NCBI GenBank assembly: GCA_029260715.1
Contig: JAJDCS010000014.1
Span: 62,001 to 126,000 of the forward strand
Reading direction: 5' to 3'
DNA from: Phycisphaeraceae bacterium
Lineage (GTDB): Bacteria; Planctomycetota; Phycisphaerae; Phycisphaerales; Phycisphaeraceae
Length of the DNA stretch: 64,000 bases
Shown here one piece after another: positions 1 to 8,554 of this stretch. Numbering within the stretch: position 1 is the first letter of the stretch; each line of letters opens with the position of its first letter. The translations under genes were made by a program, and so were the position numbers. The notes beneath the pieces are model-generated. The model saw nothing but the letters and a program-made list of their open reading frames with translations. It was not told where the DNA came from and ran no database searches.

Positions 1-2760
1 GCCGCCGCGGCCAAAGGCGGCCAGCAAGACGACGCTTGGCTGGCGGCCACCGCGCCGGTTATGTCAGACGCGACGGAAACCAACTGGACTTGGCCGCACA
101 TCACGAACCTCAATGGGATTTTTCTTACCAGTGTCCAAGACGGCAGCCTAACGAAACCCACGGAGGTCGTCGTTAATTACCAATCCGCTGACGAGAAAGA
201 CAGCGATGTTCGTTTCTTGACAAACGGTTCCAACAATACGCTGTTGGACAACGGCGACCTGGTCGACGCCGACGGCGACGGCATCGCCGACAGCCGCTGG
301 ACCTGGGCGCCAGTCCGCAAAGTCGGCGGTGTGGTGTACGTCATGGCTGTACGCATCATCGACAACAGCTCGCTGATCAACGCGAATGTCGCGCTGAGCA
401 CATTAGGTGATTATTCAGGGACATATAAATACGACGATTCCTCCAGCGGCGCAGACTCCCCACGCTGGTGGTCGCCGGCGGAATTGGACTTGGGGAATTT
501 TGTTTATAGCCATGCGGGCGTTTCAACAACAATTACAAACGAACTTAAAGCCCTTCTGGATGAGCGCGTCGGCACCGATGCGCTACCCACACCGTGGGGG
601 GAATCCAGCGGTCAGCGCCACCATTTCTGGCGAAACGGCCCGGCTATGTACGGCAACTTCGATTCAACCTACAAGCACCTGACCATCGACGATGAACTGG
701 AGCTTCGCTACCGCAACGGGCTCAACGACGACGGCACTGTGAGCGGCCTTGAATCGGTGATGCCGGATTTTCTCCGCGGCAGCGCTACTGGCGAGTATCG
801 ATACTCAAATGTCCCCGGCGTGCCTGACGCCTCGACGGCTACTTCTGACGTTGATGCGTATTTCGAGAAGAACCCGCGTCTGTGGATGACCGCTGTTAGC
901 GGTGCTGCGGTCTACGCGCCACCGTTCTCGGAGAACGGCGACGCGTCGTTGAGCCGGAAGACCGACTTGAATCAAGCAAACTTAACAACGCTCTCCAACG
1001 CTATACGCGACGTTCTTGACGCGGGTGCTGCGGCGTACCCCATCCCCGTCGCCTACGCGGATACAACCGAATTCGCCGACCAGTTCGCCGTGTGTATTAA
1101 GGATTACGCCGACACCGACAACAAGCTGACCGAGCACAACGGGCGATACGGCATGGAGGCGCTGCCGGCCATCGCCGAGGTGTATGCCCAAGGCCGGTAC
1201 GTGGCGACGTCGGCGTCGGCCTTGGCGTCTCCGCCCGCAGCGGCAAACAGTTGGGACGTCGATTGGGATCGGGTGGGCATTGCCGGTTTTGCGATTGAAA
1301 TCCGCAACCCGTTCCCCATGCCGATCAAGCTAACCGACGTGAATTTATGGGTGGGTGGAAGTGATTGGGGCTCACTGGACACGCTTGCCGGGCAGACGGA
1401 GCTAGATGTGGATGAGGTTTTGATCTTTTACCGCCATTCACGCGACACCAATTCAGGCGATGACAAGGTGGACTCGCTGTGGTCAAGCGGAAACATTACG
1501 CCCGTAGTGCTCACATCCCAAACCTGGCCGGACACAGATGGCGCGATCACCGTGGAGCTGCGCGTCAAAGACGACGGAGATAACGCCATGGTCAAGCCGT
1601 ATGCCGCGGCGGAGTCTGAGGGCTTGCCTATCCAGAAGACGCTGACAGAGGTGAGCCCCGTCGATCCAGCCGGCACCGTTGACTATTGGCAGATCACCGC
1701 GATCGGCAACGGCAACGGCCTAAACACACTGACGATTAAACCTGATGAGTTTGTACCGGGCGGGAAAAACCCAAGCCCCGTTCCCGCGCCTGTTAGGAAC
1801 GCAAGCTTCGTCGATCTTGGGGAGGCGATCAAGAGCAACGGCGCCGTTGATAAAATTAATTTAGCGACCAACCCCAGCCAGATCTTGATCAGCGATGAGG
1901 GCGACATCAACCAGGTCGGCGAGTTGGCGCACATCGCGATCATCGGGCCTGTGCCCGGCAGCAGTAAGACCGTGGCGGATGTGTGGGACACCGCATCCGA
2001 TGTGAAAGCTTTTATGCTCGACTTCGGCACGAACGTTCTCGTTGACGTCGGCAAAGACGCCCTGGCGGTCCCGCACGCTGTGTTGATGCTCGACCGGTTC
2101 ACCACGATGAGCCCAGCGGTCGACGGCAAGGACAACGACGGGGACGGCGTCAACGACAACCAAGAGGAGCAACTAATCCCCGGCACGATCAACCTGAACA
2201 CGGTGCCGGGGATTGAAGCCGTGGACGAGAACAATGACACACACTTGCTCCAGCGTGTGTTGCCGATCCAAGACCGGATTGTTCGGAGGGATGTCATCAA
2301 AGCCATCCTCAACTACCGCGATAAAGCAGCGCCGTATCATCAGACAAGCACCCGCGACCGTAATAACCCAGGCATCGCGTATATCGGTGAACTGATGAAG
2401 TGTGTGGCTGCCACAAGCCAGTCAATTGACGTGTTGGCAAACGGCACGCTATACCCCGGCGACACTTCGATTCTTTCAGACGGCAGCGACTACGTCGTGG
2501 ATTTCCTAAGCCCCGACAACGCCGCGGACGGCATCGCCGACGACCGCGAGGAAGAGGCCATGATCATGCGGTGGCTTGCACAGACCTGCTCCACGCGGAG
2601 CGATATCTTCACCGCCTACGTGGTGATCCAAGGCTTCCCAGCCGACGACTTCACAAAAGGGGCGGTCGAGTCGAGGCGGTTCTACGCGGTATTCGACCGC
2701 TCGCGGATCACAGGTAAGAACGACGTGGTGCGTGTGCTAGGCGTGCGCGAGCTGCATTAA
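1..2760 (+). CDS. GspK-like pseudopilin-associated protein, 5'-truncated by the window edge
   Basis: The frame is open from base 1, so the true start probably lies outside the window. The first in-window ATG, at 61, has no Shine-Dalgarno sequence. About 920 residues are visible. Near residue 709 (counted from 61) is a GTINLNTVP segment, followed about 60 residues later by IAYIGEL. This resembles the 'INVNTAP ... IGELL' pattern of GspK-type minor pseudopilins, which cap type II secretion pseudopili and carry a helix-hairpin-helix-like fold. Several DxDGDGxxDxxW-type acidic motifs (around residues 68-80 and 690) could bind calcium. The N-terminal prepilin segment would be upstream and cannot be checked. 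The GspK assignment rests on these short motifs only. A long non-coding region follows, so this is probably the last gene of its operon. Confidence 0.5.
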   Translation, partial: AAAAKGGQQDDAWLAATAPVMSDATETNWTWPHITNLNGIFLTSVQDGSLTKPTEVVVNYQSADEKDSDVRFLTNGSNNTLLDNGDLVDADGDGIADSRWTWAPVRKVGGVVYVMAVRIIDNSSLINANVALSTLGDYSGTYKYDDSSSGADSPRWWSPAELDLGNFVYSHAGVSTTITNELKALLDERVGTDALPTPWGESSGQRHHFWRNGPAMYGNFDSTYKHLTIDDELELRYRNGLNDDGTVSGLESVMPDFLRGSATGEYRYSNVPGVPDASTATSDVDAYFEKNPRLWMTAVSGAAVYAPPFSENGDASLSRKTDLNQANLTTLSNAIRDVLDAGAAAYPIPVAYADTTEFADQFAVCIKDYADTDNKLTEHNGRYGMEALPAIAEVYAQGRYVATSASALASPPAAANSWDVDWDRVGIAGFAIEIRNPFPMPIKLTDVNLWVGGSDWGSLDTLAGQTELDVDEVLIFYRHSRDTNSGDDKVDSLWSSGNITPVVLTSQTWPDTDGAITVELRVKDDGDNAMVKPYAAAESEGLPIQKTLTEVSPVDPAGTVDYWQITAIGNGNGLNTLTIKPDEFVPGGKNPSPVPAPVRNASFVDLGEAIKSNGAVDKINLATNPSQILISDEGDINQVGELAHIAIIGPVPGSSKTVADVWDTASDVKAFMLDFGTNVLVDVGKDALAVPHAVLMLDRFTTMSPAVDGKDNDGDGVNDNQEEQLIPGTINLNTVPGIEAVDENNDTHLLQRVLPIQDRIVRRDVIKAILNYRDKAAPYHQTSTRDRNNPGIAYIGELMKCVAATSQSIDVLANGTLYPGDTSILSDGSDYVVDFLSPDNAADGIADDREEEAMIMRWLAQTCSTRSDIFTAYVVIQGFPADDFTKGAVESRRFYAVFDRSRITGKNDVVRVLGVRELH

Positions 2761-3609
2761 ACGTCGCCATAAGCTCACATATCCATATAGATAGCGCCTT
2801 TAGCCCCTTTCGCTGAGGCGGGTTGCCGCCCCTGCACCTCGGGTTTCACCATGAATATGGGGGATTCCACCAGGCGTTAGGCCATTTTCTCGGGGAATCC
2901 CCTGGCCGGGATTCAGAATCTGCCTGATTCACACTCAGCCTGCAGTCTTGTCTAATGTAACCCATGAGATGAAGACAGCGTATCGGTCACGCAAGGCCGA
3001 CAGCCGTTTTTCCATAAGTTGTTAATACGAATGAAGAAATATGACGGGTGGTGGAAGGCTGATGGGAAGTCAATCGTGGAGAAGGGAAAGACAGAGAGTG
3101 GGGCCGGCGGGTGAAACCCCTTCCGGCTTCATGGCAAAAACAAGTGGTCAACGTCCACCGGGCCAGATTTCGTAAGCCTCTTCACAGGCGGCTCATATTG
3201 CTGTGCGTGAGCCGCCTGTACTTTTTTATTTTCAGGATGGGCAGGCCCCGTTTTTCGGTATAAACAGTTTAAATTAGGCAATTTGTGTGCAGTGGGCGCT
3301 TTGGCGGATTAATGAAAATAGGGGAATTAGTGGGCAGGTATCAAATATTTTGAGCCAAATACACAAAAAAGCATTGCTTGATTTCACTCAACGTATTATC
3401 ATGGTACATTAAGAAGGTAGGATTCTAGAGAAATAGCGCGATATTACCTCCTGGGGGAGGAGAGATTAACCGTACTTTAGACCTACGTTACGATGGTTGA
3501 TTGACTTTAGTGCGGTAGAATTGCACTTTTCGCAAGGTCGTAGTGAGGCACGAAGAAAGCTCTTTTGAAGCAATCCAAAAACCCATACCCAGCATGGAAG
3601 GGAACAACG
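2761..3609. other. 849-bp non-coding stretch, possibly containing an ncRNA
   Basis: No convincing reading frame is present. Features visible: an imperfect hairpin with 9-bp arms (2860-2868 and 2894-2902), a purine-rich segment at about 3040-3110, a GC-rich segment around 3100-3150, and a strong terminator at 3184-3227. Downstream of the terminator the DNA becomes AT-rich and contains TTGATT followed by TATTAT/TACATT, a possible promoter for the PEP-CTERM gene at 3610. I compared 2940-3226 by eye with RNase P, tmRNA, SRP, 6S and c-di-GMP-I riboswitch signatures and saw no match. Confidence 0.4.
3184..3227 (+). terminator. Rho-independent terminator
   Basis: A 12-bp perfect stem (3184-3195 pairing with 3208-3219) has a 12-nt loop and is followed within two bases by six T residues. 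It lies 420 bp past the nearest upstream gene, so it may end a separate non-coding transcript. Confidence 0.8.
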
Positions 3610-4362
3610 ATGAATAAGTGGTGCGCAATCGCGGTAGTAGCGATTTCAGCCTTTGCGGCGTCCGCCCAGGCCGAAGTGATCGTGCGTTTTATTGTCGATA
3701 TCGATACAGATGCGAAGAGCTTTAACATTTTTGTCGAAGACCTCGCCCCTGTGGCTACCATGTCAGGCCAACTAGGCAACGGCGGCATCGCCGGGTTCTC
3801 GATTAGCTTCGATCAGAAAATCAACACCCGGAGCAGCATCCTGATTGAGTCTTTGGAACTGGGAAGGCTCAGTGGCCAAGTCTTTGTACCCGGCCAAGGT
3901 TTTGTGGATACGGGATTTGAATTAGACAGCACGAGCGATGGTCACGACCTGGACCCGAACGATCCAGGCATGGACGCACCGAATATGTTCGCGATACAAC
4001 GCGACAGCCTGACGCTTTACCAGTTTGGTCAGATTGCGGGCGCGATCGACAACGACAACTTCGGGGCATTTCCCAATGACGGCCCGATTCCCTTCGGCCG
4101 GCCGGCCTTGGTTGGCAGCGGAACTTTTTCGAGTGCCTTGTCTGCCAGTGAGATAGTCGCACAATTTCCTGTAACCTCCATCGGGGCTACGGTTTTCAGC
4201 TTTGTTGGAGCGTCGGTGAGTGGGGACAACGTGGCCGATCTGACGGGTGATGAATTGGAGTTGGTGATCAACTCAAATGTCATACCCGAGCCGGCTTCGT
4301 TAGCCATGTTAGCCGTGGGTGCGGGCCTTGTGTTCACCGGGCGCAAGCGGGAAACCCTGTAG
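3610..4362 (+). CDS. Secreted PEP-CTERM sorting-domain protein
   Basis: This 250-residue exported protein starts at ATG 3610, which has a purine-rich GGAAGGGA ribosome site and directly precedes a signal peptide (MNKWCAIAVV... ending ASAQA). The frame stays open 15 codons upstream, but that extension precedes the signal peptide and is rejected. The mature part is rich in Asp, Gly and Ser and has no recognised enzyme fold. The C-terminus shows the full PEP-CTERM tripartite signal: VIPEPASLAM, a hydrophobic span, then the basic tail RKRETL. In other bacteria such tags are processed by an exosortase and linked to exopolysaccharide export. No exosortase gene is in the window. Function is unknown beyond surface or extracellular sorting. 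Confidence 0.9.
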   Translation: MNKWCAIAVVAISAFAASAQAEVIVRFIVDIDTDAKSFNIFVEDLAPVATMSGQLGNGGIAGFSISFDQKINTRSSILIESLELGRLSGQVFVPGQGFVDTGFELDSTSDGHDLDPNDPGMDAPNMFAIQRDSLTLYQFGQIAGAIDNDNFGAFPNDGPIPFGRPALVGSGTFSSALSASEIVAQFPVTSIGATVFSFVGASVSGDNVADLTGDELELVINSNVIPEPASLAMLAVGAGLVFTGRKRETL

Positions 4363-4404
4363 ACTTGGCTGCGGATCACCGCACACAAGAACACGATTTT
4401 ACAA

Positions 4405-4431
4405 GCCGCGGCACAACGCCGCGGTTTTTTT
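4405..4431 (+). terminator. Rho-independent terminator after PEP-CTERM gene
   Basis: A 7-bp all-GC stem CCGCGGC/GCCGCGG (4406-4412 and 4418-4424) with a 5-nt loop is followed by seven T residues, 43 bp after the stop codon. Confidence 0.85.
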
Positions 4432-4476
4432 ATGGCTTGGCCGGGGCGATGTGACGACTTGTCGGTGGGTAACGTT

Positions 4477-5304
4477 CTAATCCCCGGCCGTGTGGTTGTG
4501 CGACTGGGTGAGTGTCACGATATCGTTGTGGTAGGCTTCGATCGATTCGTGAGGGTTTTCGCCGTATTGATTGTTGAACCACTCGCCACAGAAATACCCG
4601 TCGAAGCCGAGGTCGAGTAGCCCTTGGAACATTTTTTGGATCGGCAGGTCTCCCTGCCCGATCGGCTTAACCACCACATTGTCGGGGCACTTGATCGCGT
4701 CGTGAAAGTGCGCGTGGCGGACCAAGCCGCGCAGGGCTTCAAAGGTTTTTTCCAGCGGCTCGCCGGTGCGGTAGGGGTTCATGTTGTCGTAGTTGATCCC
4801 CACGGCGGGGTGGTCGGCGATCCTCACCGCGGTGGCGGTGTCGGCTGCTTTGGAGAATAGCCCGTCCGTCTCGAGCCACAGTTCCACCCCGGCGTGCTGG
4901 GCCAGTTCCGCGGCTTGGTGCAGGTGCCAGGCTGTTTTTTCAATGGCGTCTTGCATCGGCAGGTCGCAGTCGCGGGGCGCGCCGAAAACCCTGATCGCCC
5001 GGCAGCCGATGTCGGCGGCCAACTCGATCCTGGCTTTGGCGTATTCAACCGCGTGGTCAGAGACAAACTGGATGCCGGTTGCCATGCAGCAGGGCTCAAC
5101 GCCGGCGGCGCTGAATAGGTGGTGGAATTCCATGCGATCACGCCCGGGGGCGGCCACCTCGATTCCGTGGCTGTGGCCCGCGTCGACGCGGACCTCAACG
5201 CCTTGGTAGCCGTGCAACACCGCCGCGTCGATGATCCGGTCCAGGTGCCAGGCCGGGCAGGCGAAGGTGGTGAAGCAGGTCTTGGGGGCTGGTTTCGCGA
5301 TCAT
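4477..5304 (-). CDS. Sugar phosphate isomerase/epimerase family TIM-barrel protein
   Basis: 275 residues. The sequence fits the xylose-isomerase-like TIM barrel (AP endonuclease 2) superfamily: GYQGVEVRVD near the N-terminus, LWLETDG in the middle, VGINYDNMN and then GYFCGEWF near the C-terminus supply the acidic metal ligands typical of these metal-dependent isomerases. The start is ATG 5304. The gene is divergent from ilvE, about 120 bp away. The substrate cannot be told from sequence; members act on inositol derivatives, hydroxypyruvate, tagatose/psicose and others. Confidence 0.8.
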   Translation of the reverse strand: MIAKPAPKTCFTTFACPAWHLDRIIDAAVLHGYQGVEVRVDAGHSHGIEVAAPGRDRMEFHHLFSAAGVEPCCMATGIQFVSDHAVEYAKARIELAADIGCRAIRVFGAPRDCDLPMQDAIEKTAWHLHQAAELAQHAGVELWLETDGLFSKAADTATAVRIADHPAVGINYDNMNPYRTGEPLEKTFEALRGLVRHAHFHDAIKCPDNVVVKPIGQGDLPIQKMFQGLLDLGFDGYFCGEWFNNQYGENPHESIEAYHNDIVTLTQSHNHTAGD

Positions 5305-5373
5305 GCAAAGGTTCTCGGACGTTGCGTGCGGCGTTGCCCGTCACACCGCTAGCAGCGGGGGCGGCGGTGCCGC

Positions 5374-5379
5374 TATAAT
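5374..5379 (+). promoter_or_regulatory. Probable -10 element of ilvE
   Basis: A perfect TATAAT lies 44 bp before the TTG start of ilvE. It would give a leader of about 35 nt that includes the CAGGAG ribosome site at 5411-5416. No clear -35 box is seen. Confidence 0.55.
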
Positions 5380-5423
5380 CCCCTCACGTGTTGGCATGAA
5401 CCCTCATCGACAGGAGCAAGGCG

Positions 5424-6320
5424 TTGCTGAAGCGGATCTGGTTCAACGGGCGGCTTGTTGAGCCTCAGGAGGCTGTGGTCAGTGTGTTTGATCACGGCTT
5501 GCTGTACGGGGACGGTGTGTTTGAGGGGATCCGCTGCTACAACGGCCGGGTGTTCAAGCTTGCCACGCACCTGCGGCGGTTGGATGAGTCGGCCCGCTCG
5601 ATCCGGTTGAAAATCCCTTACGCGATAGACGCGCTGGCCCAAGCGGTGCGGCAGACCGTCGAGGCGAACGAGAAGCGGAACGGCTACATCCGCCTGTGTG
5701 TGACGCGCGGGGTCGGCACACTGGGGCTCAACCCGCTGACGTGCAAAGACGCCAGCGTGTTTGTCATTGTGGACGACATCGGGCTGTACGCTGAAGAGAT
5801 GTACCGAGAGGGGATGCCGATCATCACCGCGTCGACGATCCGCAACCACCCGGCTGCGTTGTCGCCGCGCATCAAGAGCATGAACTACCTGAACAACATC
5901 TTGGCCAAGATGGAGGCGCTCGACGCCGGGGTGATGGAAGCGGTCATGCTCAACCACCAGGGGAACGTGGCTGAGTGCACGGGTGACAACATTTTCATCG
6001 TGCGTCGGCGTGGCGGCCTGGAAACGCCCAAGCCGGTGTTGATCACACCGCCGCTGCACGCGGGGGCGCTGGAGGGGGTGACCATGAACGTGGTGATCGA
6101 CCTGGCGGTTGCCGCGGGCCTGGATGTTGATAGAGTCGATCTAACCCGTCACGACCTGTACACCGCCGACGAGATGTTCCTGACAGGCACCGCCGCGGAG
6201 GTCATCCCGGTCACACGCGTGGACGGGCGGGTCATCGGAAGCGGCCAGCCGGGGGCGTGGACACGCAAACTGATGAAAGCGTTTCACGACCTGGTCAGCC
6301 AAGACGCACCGGAAGACTAG
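5424..6320 (+). CDS. ilvE: Branched-chain amino acid aminotransferase
   Basis: 298 residues, normal for class IV PLP aminotransferases. It transfers the amino group between glutamate and the 2-oxo acids of Leu, Ile and Val. FDHGLLYGDGVFEGIR near residues 22-37 is the family signature, and the PLP-binding lysine is K151 in SPRIKSMNYLNN. The 'GDNIF' and 'GTAAEV' motifs are in place. The start is a TTG at 5424, chosen because CAGGAG is 7 nt upstream and the protein begins correctly at the first beta strand. ilvD, of the same pathway, lies 42 kb away and is not linked. Confidence 0.93.
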   Translation: MLKRIWFNGRLVEPQEAVVSVFDHGLLYGDGVFEGIRCYNGRVFKLATHLRRLDESARSIRLKIPYAIDALAQAVRQTVEANEKRNGYIRLCVTRGVGTLGLNPLTCKDASVFVIVDDIGLYAEEMYREGMPIITASTIRNHPAALSPRIKSMNYLNNILAKMEALDAGVMEAVMLNHQGNVAECTGDNIFIVRRRGGLETPKPVLITPPLHAGALEGVTMNVVIDLAVAAGLDVDRVDLTRHDLYTADEMFLTGTAAEVIPVTRVDGRVIGSGQPGAWTRKLMKAFHDLVSQDAPED

Positions 6321-6411
6321 CAGCCGCCCGCCCAGTTCTGGGCTGGCGACGCCGGTGGATGCCAGCGGTCCCAATCGCGACTGACACAGCCACCGTTCAT
6401 GTGAGGCAAGG

Positions 6412-7737
6412 ATGCAAGGCACAATCGCCAAGGAGCAACTGGCCTATCTGACCACGGACCTGCCGGGGATCGGCGGGGCGATCAAGCACCGCCCCGAAGA
6501 CTTCCTCGTCGAAGAGCAGCCGCTGTACGAACCGACCGGCAGCGGCGAGCACTTGTTGATGTGCATCCAAAAGCAACTCCGCAGCACCAGCGACGTGGTG
6601 CGGCACCTTTCAAGTGTATTCCACGTCAGCAAGCGGGAGATCGGGTACGCGGGGTTGAAGGACAAGCACGCGGTTTCGACCCAGCACTTCACCGTGCGCC
6701 TGCCCGACCCCGGACGCGACAGCGAACTGCTCGACCAATTCAACCACACGCACTACAAGCTGCTGTGGGCCCAGCGCCACCTCAACAAGCTCAAGCGGGG
6801 ACACCTGGCGGGTAACCGTTTTGTGATCAAGATCCGCGAGGTGGACCCCATGGCAGCGGTGGATGTCCGACGCGTTGTGGACCGCCTGGTGGCGCACGGC
6901 GTGCCCAACTACGTGGGCTATCAGCGGTTCGGGTATAGAGCGGTGAACCACAAGATCGGCAGGCTCCTGCTGTTGGGCAAGTGGCAAGAGATGCTCGACC
7001 TCATGCTGGGCCACCCACACGAATCGGACCACCTGCCCACTCGTGCCGCTCGTGAGGCTTATCTAAAAAAAGACTACGCAGCCGCGTTGGCGCAGTTGCC
7101 CCGTCACCTGCACCACGACCGCCAGGCGCTCGACGCCCTGCGCCAGGGCAAGACCCCACAAGACGCGGTCATGACCATCAGCACCCAGCAGCGCACTTTT
7201 TTCATTAGCGCGTTGCAGTCGGCGGTGTTCAACCGCGTGTTGCATCACCGCTTGACGGACCCGAGTTCGCCTGGGATCGATCGGCTGACGGAGGGCGACT
7301 TGGCGTGGAAGCACGATAAACGCGCGGTCTTCGCAGTGGACCACGCAACAGCGGAGTTGGAGAATCAGCCCGACCAGCGTGTCAAGCGGCTGGAGGTATC
7401 GCCATCGGGGCCCATGTGGGGCGCCGGCATGCTCAAGGCCGACGGGGTGGTTGGCCAGTGGGAGGAACAGGCTTTAATCCAAGAGGGGTTGGCCGAGTCC
7501 GACCTGCAAGGCGGCCCGCACGCCAAAGCCCCCGGCGACCGCAGGCCCATGCGCGTGGTCATGAAAAACCCCGACGTGTCGGGCGGTGTTGATGAGCATG
7601 GGCCTTATATCCGTTTGGCGTTCGATCTGCCCCGCGGCAGCTTCGCTACCACCGTGTTGCGTGAGATCACCAAGAACACACTAAACCACACACAAAACTA
7701 CCATGCCCCCTCACCACAAGCCCCGGCTGCTGATTAG
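6412..7737 (+). CDS. truD: tRNA pseudouridine(13) synthase TruD
   Basis: 441 residues, longer than the roughly 350 of E. coli TruD. It isomerises U13 of tRNA(Glu) and related targets. The catalytic motif GYAGLKDKHAVSTQ gives D84 as the nucleophile. The N-terminal KHRPEDFLVEE and the central NYVGYQRFG motifs are typical of the family, and the TRUD insertion domain is present. Start ATG 6412. Its last 35 nt overlap mfnB in another frame, so the two genes are likely co-transcribed, although no shared function is known. Confidence 0.95.
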   Translation: MQGTIAKEQLAYLTTDLPGIGGAIKHRPEDFLVEEQPLYEPTGSGEHLLMCIQKQLRSTSDVVRHLSSVFHVSKREIGYAGLKDKHAVSTQHFTVRLPDPGRDSELLDQFNHTHYKLLWAQRHLNKLKRGHLAGNRFVIKIREVDPMAAVDVRRVVDRLVAHGVPNYVGYQRFGYRAVNHKIGRLLLLGKWQEMLDLMLGHPHESDHLPTRAAREAYLKKDYAAALAQLPRHLHHDRQALDALRQGKTPQDAVMTISTQQRTFFISALQSAVFNRVLHHRLTDPSSPGIDRLTEGDLAWKHDKRAVFAVDHATAELENQPDQRVKRLEVSPSGPMWGAGMLKADGVVGQWEEQALIQEGLAESDLQGGPHAKAPGDRRPMRVVMKNPDVSGGVDEHGPYIRLAFDLPRGSFATTVLREITKNTLNHTQNYHAPSPQAPAAD

Positions 7738-8554
7738 CGTGCGCACCGCTGCTGAGGCGGTCGAGGCATTGGCTGGCGGGGCGGACATTATTGATATCAA
7801 AGAACCGGCGAACGGCCCGCTGGGTCGAGCCGACGACGAGGTCTGGCGGCAGGTCGTTGAAACGGTCGGCTGTCGGGCGTCGGTTAGTGTCGCGCTTGGT
7901 GAGCTTGGGCAGGGGCCGCCGCCTCGGCTGCCTGAGAATATATGTGCGAAGTCTATAGAGACAAGTGAATCGGGTGCCACTGGCTGCTTGCCAGCCAGTG
8001 CGAATGCACCATCACGCCCGCACTGGCGGACCAGCCGCCAGTGGCACACCGCTTCTCACACATTTTCTGAGGGCATTGCTTTCGCCAAGGTCGGCTTGGC
8101 CGGGGCACCGCCCGATTGGGAACAGCGGCTATTAGATTATGCAAAGCGGTTGGGCGTGACGGGGTTTGTCCCGGTCGCCTACGCGGATGGCCGGTCGGTC
8201 GCGGCTCCGCCGGTGGAGTTGGTCTTGGCGTGGGCGTGTCGTTACCGCGCCGCCGCAGTGATGATCGACACAGCCAACAAGCGAGGCGGCGGCTTGTTTG
8301 ATTGGGTTACTCCCGACATGGTCGCGGGGTGGATCGCCAAAGCCCGGCGGGCGGGTGTGGCGATCGCGCTAGCGGGGTCGTTGCGGGACGACCGCTTGGC
8401 TCAGGCGATTGCGTTGATGCCCGATATCGTGGGCGTGCGCGGCGCTGCTTGTCAGGGTGGCGATCGCATGGCGGGGGTAAACGCTCAAAGCGTACGCGGC
8501 TTGGCTAATCTGCTTGCAACACGCACCGCGACGGCGGCTGCGCACGCAGGTTGA
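7703..8554 (+). CDS. mfnB: (5-formylfuran-3-yl)methyl phosphate synthase MfnB, with an in-frame inserted segment
   Basis: MfnB (formerly DUF556) makes the furan phosphate precursor of methanofuran from two glyceraldehyde-3-phosphate molecules. The (beta/alpha) barrel motifs are present: GGADIIDIKEP (Schiff-base-type lysine K33), FAKVGL (K129), MIDTANK (D189, K193), ALAGS and IVGVRGAAC. The ORF encodes 283 residues against about 235 for family members. The excess is residues 79-123, encoded by a repeat element (7937-8066 plus one copy of a 5-bp direct repeat). Without it the protein would read RLPE-GIAFAKVGL at 238 residues. All active-site lysines lie outside the insert. The 3' end overlaps the opposite-strand kinase gene by 50 bp. 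Whether the protein with its insert is active is unknown. Confidence 0.87.
   Translation: MPPHHKPRLLISVRTAAEAVEALAGGADIIDIKEPANGPLGRADDEVWRQVVETVGCRASVSVALGELGQGPPPRLPENICAKSIETSESGATGCLPASANAPSRPHWRTSRQWHTASHTFSEGIAFAKVGLAGAPPDWEQRLLDYAKRLGVTGFVPVAYADGRSVAAPPVELVLAWACRYRAAAVMIDTANKRGGGLFDWVTPDMVAGWIAKARRAGVAIALAGSLRDDRLAQAIALMPDIVGVRGAACQGGDRMAGVNAQSVRGLANLLATRTATAAAHAG
7937..8066. mobile_element. 130-bp MITE/REP-like palindromic element inserted in mfnB
   Basis: The element is bracketed by direct repeats CTGAG (7932-7936 and 8067-8071) that look like a target-site duplication. Its ends are imperfect inverted repeats (AATATATGTGCGAAG against AAAATGTGTGAGAAG). Inside are two hairpins: GTGCCACTGGCTG...CCAGCCAGTG (7974-8000) and CACTGGCGG/CCGCCAGTG (8021-8029 and 8035-8043). 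Element plus one direct repeat is 135 bp, exactly 45 codons, and starts on a codon boundary, so the frame is kept. The 27 nt at 7974-8000 are the exact reverse complement of 55955-55981. Confidence 0.8.

Noticed and set aside
2940-3226. RNase P RNA, because of GGGAAGTC and GGGTGAAACC strings
   Set aside because: The GGTAAGAGC and ACAGAACCCGGCTTA-type conserved segments expected of RNase P RNA are missing, so the match is chance.
8021-8047. The short repeated palindromes as a CRISPR array
   Set aside because: The copies are dispersed, differ in length, lack regular spacers, and no cas gene is visible.
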